From Proteiniphilum sp. UBA1403 (lineage in GTDB: Bacteria > Bacteroidota > Bacteroidia > Bacteroidales > Dysgonomonadaceae), in NCBI GenBank assembly GCA_002305715.1, contig DBQD01000065.1, positions 1,367 to 12,824 on the forward strand: a DNA stretch of 11,458 bases. Reading direction: 5' to 3'. Under the pieces are notes generated by a model that made no database searches, had not been told where the DNA came from, and worked only from the letters and a program-made list of their open reading frames with translations. Positions within the stretch are counted from its first letter, which is position 1. Each line of letters opens with the position of its first letter. This document shows, in pieces, positions 8,201 to 11,458 of the stretch. A program made the position numbers and the translations under genes.

Positions 8201-8543
8201 CATTCACTTCATATTCTACATTATTCTTGTCGAATAATTTATCGAGAATAGATGCGATTGTTTCATTCTTCGCGGAGATATCTGCTTTACGGTCCACATT
8301 TACCAACTTGTTGTTGTACAAGAAGAAATAGTCTGAGTTTTCTTCTATCTCCTGTAAAATTGCTTCAACAGAAGCATTTTTTAATTGTAACGTTAGCCTG
8401 GTGCTTTGCGAGTAGCTTTGCTCTGCATGCATTTGAAAAACCAGTATAAACAAAAACAAGAATGTCATTCTCATCACAATAGGTATTTTAGTCCAACTTG
8501 CACCTACTTTTTGTGCTCCTTGGATGATTAATTTTTTATTCAT
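5211..8543 (-). CDS. SusC/RagA-like TonB-dependent outer-membrane transporter with STN signalling domain
   Basis: This 1110-residue protein imports oligosaccharides across the outer membrane using TonB energy. After a long signal region (hydrophobic 23-38, cleavage probably near 40-46) come an STN domain (about 48-120), a carboxypeptidase-regulatory-like beta-sandwich (about 143-215, from MISGTITDIKGEPIIGAN), a TonB-box-like segment (EEVVVIGYGS, 221-230), and the plug (about 230-350) with the SusC signature DASSASIYGARAANGVVLIT. The remainder is the beta-barrel, ending in an aromatic residue (VEF), as outer-membrane barrels do. The STN domain is the extra module of transporters that signal through a FecR-type anti-sigma factor, and that factor is encoded directly upstream. 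Length is typical for STN-containing SusC proteins. Confidence 0.97.
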   Translation of the reverse strand: MNKKLIIQGAQKVGASWTKIPIVMRMTFLFLFILVFQMHAEQSYSQSTRLTLQLKNASVEAILQEIEENSDYFFLYNNKLVNVDRKADISAKNETIASILDKLFDKNNVEYEVNGSQIVLRPKSDTNGLSSNSTSVNQQNRKMISGTITDIKGEPIIGANIIEKGSAGNGTITDYDGNFKLEVENNAILQISYIGYLSQEVPTQGKNMLDIVLREDTQALEEVVVIGYGSVNRRDLTTAVSVVSTEDIGKRPIMSAAQALQGKAAGVQVVQPSGEPGAGMSIRVRGATSVQASNEPLYVVDGMPTDNISDLSPNDIESMQVLKDASSASIYGARAANGVVLITTKRGKLGKTQVSFNAYTGFARLGNKIEALNTEQYKELMKDLKKQGSAAAPSIPDDEHRYMDWTDRFFQTGMNQNYQVSLSKGTENIKYFVSGGYSDEKGIVEKSRYNRYNFRANIDSKQTDWLNISLNFSYAKTKGQWINSNSSSLRAGSILSVLNTPPFMQEWDQNNPGQYDESAYGARILNPLAANAADNITSTDMLKGSLDFTLDLYKGLKLKSTFGVDLNNEQWNYYLNPLSTSDGRATKGRVEESFGKNNEWLIENILTYDVTAGKHNISLMGGATQQHAQYNGLYLAAFDMALGYPHLHSISAANQIDKDAASSSAAAWSLASFLGRVAYNYDSKYLLTANFRSDGSSRFAPGHRWGYFPSISGAWRISSEDFMSSLEFLDDMKIRVGWGLNGNQGGIGNYAYLAQMGASRVSPTAEDKYPGQAIWKSRAANTELTWEKTSQYNAGIDLTMLNSRLAITLDAYYKRTTDLLLDVILPANVSSVSGNFTRNDGEMVNKGIELLVSTRNIEGPFSWNTDFNISFNDNEVTKLGLAKVYYYAQTYGTEQSAIILKEGLPLGTFFGYISEGVDPETGDIIYKDVSGNNMIGPEDRTIIGNAQPDFIYGMTNTFSYKNVSLSLFLQGSQGNDIFNASKIDTEGMMDFRNQSVNVLDRWKRPGMVTNIPRPGNAENINNSSRFVEDGSYLRIKNITLAYDFAPKFLTKMHLSKLQVYATGQNLLTLTRYSGYDPEVNAYGGHSVAMGVDYGTYPQSKAIVFGLNVEF

Positions 8544-8550
8544 ACATTTA
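8520..8550 (+). promoter_or_regulatory. Candidate plus-strand promoter antisense to the susC leader
   Basis: On the plus strand, TTG at 8520-8522 is followed after 20 bp by TACATTTA at 8543-8550. This matches the Bacteroidales pattern TTG-N19-21-TAnnTTTG except for the last base. It overlaps the susC start codon and points away from susC toward the two plus-strand hairpins at 8591-8659. Predicted initiation is near 8557. There is no plus-strand protein gene it could serve. The match is short and could be chance. Confidence 0.35.
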
Positions 8551-8590
8551 CACTGTTATTAAATTCGTTAATGGGTTTAGTAATTCAATG

Positions 8591-8630
8591 CCTTACGGGT
8601 AGGTGAGATTTCCCGAAAGGCTATTTTTTG
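8591..8630 (+). terminator. Hairpin 1 in the susC leader, terminator-like on the plus strand
   Basis: CCTTACGGG (8591-8599) pairs with CCCGAAAGG (8612-8620) with one A-A mismatch and a 12-nt loop. On the plus strand CTATTTTTTG follows at once. On the minus strand no T-tract follows, so it should not stop susC transcription. It may instead be a structural element in the susC mRNA leader. Confidence 0.4.
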
Positions 8631-8638
8631 TCAAGTAT

Positions 8639-8674
8639 GGGGGAATGTTTCATTCTCCCATTTTCATTTTTTTG
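8639..8674 (+). terminator. Hairpin 2 in the fecR-susC gap, terminator-like on the plus strand
   Basis: GGGGGAATG (8639-8647) pairs with CATTCTCCC (8651-8659) around a TTT loop. All nine pairs form in plus-strand RNA (one G-U), while minus-strand RNA has an A-C mismatch at that pair. ATTTTCATTTTTTTG follows on the plus strand. The asymmetry supports a plus-strand terminator, in a place where every protein gene is on the minus strand. Confidence 0.55.
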
Positions 8675-8742
8675 TCTTCATGTTCTCATAGGTGCTCTTC
8701 TTTAATTAATGTTTTGGTGAATTATGGTTTATAATTTGGTTT

Positions 8743-9639
8743 TTATTTGCTTCTAATTGTAACTACTGTTTTTGAAAAGGTTTTATTGTCGAGCTGCTCC
8801 TGCCGCGTAATGGTATAGGTGATGGGGGCAGAGCGTTGCAAGAGGAGGAGTATGTCGTCGAGTGTTTCATGTTGAAATGTGGCGGTGTATTCCCATTCTT
8901 TTATTGCATCGCCTTCAAGTTGAATGGATACGCCAAACTTGCGGGAAAGCTTAACAGCAATGTTCTCTAACTTCTCTCTTCGGAAGACCATCTTCCCGTC
9001 AATCCATGCTGTTTCCACATAGGTGTCGGCATCCATTATTTCTATGTTGCCTCTATTCGTGTCCACAATTGCTTTTTGACCTTCAAGCAATGTCCTGCTT
9101 TCTGAGTGGGCATGGGCGGTTTCAATTTTTCCTTTTACCAATGTGACAACGGCATTTGCATCGCCTTCAAAAGCTGAGACATTGAACTCTGTACCATAAG
9201 CACTCACAACAACTCCCTCGGAGGTCTCTACATTAAACCGGTTTTTTTTGTCGGAAGTGACTTGAAAAAAGGCTTCTCCCTTCAATTGAATGGTTCGCTC
9301 GTTCTTGTGAAAATTGGAAGGGTATGTCAGCTCGCTCTGTGAATTCAACCAAACACGACTCCCATCGGGCAACGCAACATTTGTTACAATTCCGGGTGCA
9401 GAGATTAAATGGATCATCTCCATATTGTTTTGGGCTCTATTCGGCATGATAACATATTGGTAAATCAACAGCAACGGTAGGAGTAGGACTGCCGCAGTTT
9501 TGCCAATATCCCACACTTTGTGGATGAGTGTGTTGATCCGAATTCTTCGGGATAACTTACTCCATGCTGCTTCTGAATGGATCATTTTTTGTTGCTTATA
9601 ATTTTCGATCAGTTCTTCTATTTCTTTCATCTTGTTCAT
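8743..9639 (-). CDS. FecR-family anti-sigma factor (transmembrane)
   Basis: This 298-residue inner-membrane regulator holds the ECF sigma factor inactive and receives the signal from the STN domain of SusC in the periplasm. Residues 1-47 are a basic cytoplasmic region, 48-64 one membrane helix (AAVLLLPLLLIYQYVIM), about 78-185 the FecR domain with the signatures LPDGSRVWLNSQSELTYP and KGEAFFQV, and about 215-296 a DUF4974-like C-terminal domain (FRREKLENIAVKLSRKFGV). Length and domain order are normal for Bacteroidetes FecR proteins. The ATG at 9639 is preceded by AGAGAG; an alternative ATG three codons in would change little. It lies 122 bp after the sigma gene and 199 bp before susC, with no terminator in the minus direction seen in either gap. 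Confidence 0.95.
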   Translation of the reverse strand: MNKMKEIEELIENYKQQKMIHSEAAWSKLSRRIRINTLIHKVWDIGKTAAVLLLPLLLIYQYVIMPNRAQNNMEMIHLISAPGIVTNVALPDGSRVWLNSQSELTYPSNFHKNERTIQLKGEAFFQVTSDKKNRFNVETSEGVVVSAYGTEFNVSAFEGDANAVVTLVKGKIETAHAHSESRTLLEGQKAIVDTNRGNIEIMDADTYVETAWIDGKMVFRREKLENIAVKLSRKFGVSIQLEGDAIKEWEYTATFQHETLDDILLLLQRSAPITYTITRQEQLDNKTFSKTVVTIRSK

Positions 9640-9761
9640 GCTCTCTATAAACTCAGGGAAGTCTTGAGCAATTAATTTTATGGTATGTTTTCATCTATAT
9701 GTACAAACTAGACGAGTATACATACAAATACCCTATGTTAAATAATGTTATAAGTTGAAGA

Positions 9762-10373
9762 TTAACTATTGGTCAATAGTAAAGGGAAAAAGAGGCTTAT
9801 CAGTGGTATATAATCATGTAATGATTCTCTCAACTGCTCCAGGGCTTTGCTGATGTAGGATTCAATTGTTTTTTGAGAAAGACCCATCTCTACAGCGATC
9901 TGACTATAGGTCATCTCTTCAAACCTACTGAGCCTGAATGCTTTTTGGATGTTGTCAGGTAGCTTGTTCAATGCATTTGTAATAATCTCTTCGAGTTCGG
10001 AGAGGGAGTATATTTCGTAAGGTGTTTCGGTCGACTCGTTCCACTCAAATCTATTCGCATGCTTTTCTCGGATATGTTGCTTGCGTAGTGTGTCGATACA
10101 GTTGTTTTTTACACTGGTTATTAGAAAATTCCGAAAGGAGCTGGTTATGACAATCTCTTTACGTTTTGTCCATATTTGATAAAATGTATCCTGAACAATA
10201 TCTTCACAACTCTCTCTAGAGGAGATATAACGCTGTGCAAAAATACATAAAGCGGGATAAAATTCATGAAATAGTTCTTCAAATGCTTTTTTATCGTCGT
10301 TAAAAGCTATTCTCTTGAACAAGAGATCCAATGAATAATTTCCTCTCTTTTTGATATTGTTCTTTTCTATCAT
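9762..10373 (-). CDS. ECF RNA polymerase sigma factor (Bacteroidetes expansion family)
   Basis: This 203-residue extracytoplasmic-function sigma factor should direct RNA polymerase to the susC promoter when released by FecR. Region 2 covers about 29-98 (FEELFHEFYPALCIFAQRYI, then EDIVQDTFYQIWTKR, the -10 recognition and core-binding part). Region 4 covers about 126-183 with the helix-turn-helix MTYSQIAVEMGLSQKTIESYISKALEQLR interrupted by no gaps. The C-terminus ends in a hydrophobic tail (IPLISLFFPLLL), often seen in this family. It is the first gene of the PUL and is divergent from the flippase gene. The pairing of this gene with fecR and an STN-bearing susC is the standard FecI/FecR-type trans-envelope circuit. 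Confidence 0.96.
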   Translation of the reverse strand: MIEKNNIKKRGNYSLDLLFKRIAFNDDKKAFEELFHEFYPALCIFAQRYISSRESCEDIVQDTFYQIWTKRKEIVITSSFRNFLITSVKNNCIDTLRKQHIREKHANRFEWNESTETPYEIYSLSELEEIITNALNKLPDNIQKAFRLSRFEEMTYSQIAVEMGLSQKTIESYISKALEQLRESLHDYIPLISLFFPLLLTNS

Positions 10374-10470
10374 AGAAAGGATCTCACATGTATAAAAATA
10401 ATCACTTTCATTCCTCTTTTAGGATGCAAAAGCTATAGATCAAGTAACTGATTACAACTTTATATTGTTG

Positions 10471-10478
10471 CAAATTTA
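10471..10478 (-). promoter_or_regulatory. Candidate -7 box of the sigma-factor promoter
   Basis: TAAATTTG on the minus strand matches TAnnTTTG exactly and lies about 98 bp upstream of the sigma-factor ATG. About 20 bp further upstream there is GTTC rather than TTTG, so the -33 element is weak. It is the best housekeeping-type box before the sigma gene and would supply basal sigma/FecR expression. Confidence 0.4.
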
Positions 10479-10604
10479 GTGAAAAAGAGCGGCTTTGAAC
10501 GTATGAATTGAAAGTTTTATGATATTCAATCTTTCCTAAACATGGCGAATGAATGAAGATGTGCCCATTATTTGTTTCATTTTATTAATTGAGCACGCTG
10601 TTCA

Positions 10605-10634
10605 TTGATATTTTGTTCAAAATTTTTAATTTTG
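10605..10634 (+). promoter_or_regulatory. Bacteroidales-type promoter for the flippase gene
   Basis: TTG at 10605-10607, a 19-bp spacer and TAATTTTG at 10627-10634 match the primary-sigma consensus TTTG-N19-21-TAnnTTTG well. Transcription would begin near 10641, giving a leader of roughly 115-130 nt before the flippase ATG. A TTTTG-TT-CAAAA palindrome lies in the spacer. Confidence 0.65.
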
Positions 10635-10710
10635 TAGAGCATTTATTCATTCACATAATAATTAATCAGTCAAAAGCGATTCAATCGTTCCTTAACTATG
10701 ACCTATTATA

Positions 10711-10761
10711 ATGGGGGAGGTACGTAAGTTGCTGATAACTAAATGGGAAATGATATGGTAA
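10711..10761 (+). other. Possible 16-codon leader ORF before the flippase
   Basis: ATG at 10711 opens a 16-residue ORF (M-G-E-V-R-K-L-L-I-T-K-W-E-M-I-W) whose TAA overlaps the ATG at 10761 by one base (TAATG), the classic form of translational coupling. The GGGGGAGG run inside its first codons is the only strong Shine-Dalgarno-like tract in the leader. No ribosome-binding site is visible before its own ATG, so chance is likely. Confidence 0.2.
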
Positions 10762-11458
10762 TGTCTTCACCTATGAAATCATTGGCAAAGGAGACCTTCT
10801 TCTATGGCATAGGGAGCGTTCTGCCCAAGTTGCTTAGTTGGCTGCTTTCGCTTTACTGGGCTTTTGCCCTGCCCAAGATTTCCGATATTGGTGCTCTCAC
10901 CAACTTCTACGCCTGGGTGGCTCTCTTGCAGGTGATTCTGACCTATGGCATGGAGACAGGTTTCTTCCGGTATGCCAACACGGAAAAGGATCCTGTACGG
11001 GTATTCTCGACTACGTTTTTGAGCATTGCCTCAACTACATTGCTTTTCTTTGTGCTGGCACTCCTGTTCCTAAAGCCTATGGCAATGGCGTTGGGGGGCA
11101 CAGCAATGAAGCCGCATTACCTGCTGCTGCTGGTGATTATTCTCTGTGTGGATGTGCTGGCTGCAATTCCGTTTGCCAACCTCCGGTTTAAAAAGAGACC
11201 GGCACGGTTTGCCATGATTAAGGTGCTTAACGTGGGACTAACCATCCTGCTCAATCTCTTTTTCTTTTTGGGTTGTCCCTTTCTGCAGACCTATTTTCCG
11301 GATGCTTTTGCCTGGTTCGATCTGAACAAGGGGGTGGATTATATCTTGATATCGAACCTCGCGGCTTCGGTGATCCAGCTCCTCCTGGTGTCGCCGGAAT
11401 TGCGTATCCGATTTGCATTCGACAGGGTGCTGCTGCGGAGTATGTTGAAATATTCTTT
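10755..11458 (+). CDS. Polysaccharide flippase (Wzx/MOP superfamily), 5' part only
   Basis: The frame stays open from 10755 to the window edge (234 codons), so only the N-terminal part, probably about half, is visible. It is an inner-membrane protein that likely flips lipid-linked oligosaccharides. The opening SLAKETFFYGIGSVLPKLLS and the helix pattern, with hydrophobic stretches near 10800-10870, 10930-10970, 11010-11080, 11125-11175 and 11230-11290, fit the oligosaccharide flippase family of Bacteroidetes. An in-frame TAA at 10737-10739 limits the start. Candidate ATGs are 10755 (GGGAAA four bases upstream), 10761 (overlapping a short ORF stop, TAATG) and 10773 (best match to family N-termini). 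From memory, this family often precedes dut in Bacteroidetes, which the next bases could show. It is functionally separate from the PUL. Confidence 0.85.
   Translation, partial: MVMSSPMKSLAKETFFYGIGSVLPKLLSWLLSLYWAFALPKISDIGALTNFYAWVALLQVILTYGMETGFFRYANTEKDPVRVFSTTFLSIASTTLLFFVLALLFLKPMAMALGGTAMKPHYLLLLVIILCVDVLAAIPFANLRFKKRPARFAMIKVLNVGLTILLNLFFFLGCPFLQTYFPDAFAWFDLNKGVDYILISNLAASVIQLLLVSPELRIRFAFDRVLLRSMLKYS

Larger units (their letters stand above)
8557..8674 (+). ncRNA. Candidate cis-antisense small RNA opposite the susC leader (DonS-like)
   Basis: The predicted transcript would start near 8557 and end after hairpin 1 (T-tract to about 8629) or hairpin 2 (T-tract to about 8674), giving roughly 70-120 nt. 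It would be fully complementary to the leader of susC mRNA. Seen in the sequence: a promoter-like element, two plus-strand hairpins each followed by Ts, and no coding potential. Established knowledge: in Bacteroides fragilis the antisense RNA DonS represses an ECF/anti-sigma-controlled PUL from the same position, and relatives exist in other PULs. That this window carries such an RNA is inference from position and structure. Confidence 0.4.
10374..10754. other. Divergent intergenic region between the sigma factor and flippase genes
   Basis: This 381-bp AT-rich region holds no sizeable gene. It carries a good plus-strand promoter (10605-10634) and a weaker minus-strand -7 box (10478-10471). 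TTTTG-TT-CAAAA (10611-10622) is a palindrome inside the plus-strand promoter spacer and could be an operator or just AT-rich chance. A 16-codon ORF (10711-10761) ends in TAATG overlapping a possible flippase start. No terminator is evident. Confidence 0.6.

Noticed and set aside
10547..10652. GAATGAAT / ATTCATTC inverted repeat flanking the flippase promoter
   Set aside because: Eight-base arms about 90 bp apart in AT-rich DNA are expected by chance and do not match known mobile-element ends.
10707..10712. TATAAT as an E. coli-type -10 box before the flippase
   Set aside because: Bacteroidota use TAnnTTTG; a much better promoter of that type lies at 10605-10634, and TATAAT here overlaps the short ORF start without a -35 match.
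10838..11191. 117-codon plus-strand ORF
   Set aside because: It is an out-of-frame shadow of the flippase gene, whose own frame is open from 10755 to the window edge and gives a convincing multi-pass membrane protein.

Overview
The window looks like chromosomal DNA from a member of the Bacteroidales (Bacteroidota). The evidence is a SusC/SusD pair, an ECF sigma/FecR anti-sigma pair with a DUF4974-like C-terminus, lipoprotein signals ending in a short Ser-Cys lipobox, and promoter-like TTG-N19-TAnnTTTG sequences. No genus is claimed.

Most of the window (about 10373 down to 600, all minus strand) is one polysaccharide utilization locus (PUL). In transcription order it reads: ECF sigma factor (10373-9762), FecR-type anti-sigma factor (9639-8743), SusC-like TonB-dependent transporter with an N-terminal STN signalling domain (8543-5211), SusD-like lipoprotein (5127-3652), SusE-position surface lipoprotein (3625-2246) and a secreted GH20 beta-N-acetylhexosaminidase (2234-600). 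A strong bidirectional hairpin terminator lies at 547-581. The inferred logic is that the SusD and SusE-position lipoproteins capture an N-acetylhexosamine-containing glycan. GH20 removes terminal GlcNAc or GalNAc, SusC imports the product, and the STN domain reports import to FecR, which releases the sigma factor to transcribe susC onward.

The 199-bp gap between fecR and susC has no TTTG on the minus strand, so no housekeeping-type -7 box is visible for susC; this fits ECF-dependent transcription. On the plus strand the same gap carries a promoter-like TTG-N20-TACATTTA and two hairpins followed by T-tracts. That arrangement resembles the cis-antisense sRNAs (DonS type) known from ECF-controlled PULs of Bacteroides. 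It is the most interesting regulatory signal here.

Right flank (10374-11458): a divergent intergenic region with a good plus-strand promoter, then the start of a MOP-superfamily polysaccharide flippase gene that runs off the window edge. Left flank (1-599): the edge holds what looks like a decayed 5'-nucleotidase gene, with the N-terminal motif joined out of frame to a motif from far downstream in the family. Next come AT-rich non-coding DNA, an unusual block of 11-bp tandem repeats folding into a long quasi-palindrome (401-500), and the PUL terminator. I see no insertion sequence, CRISPR array, tRNA or rRNA.
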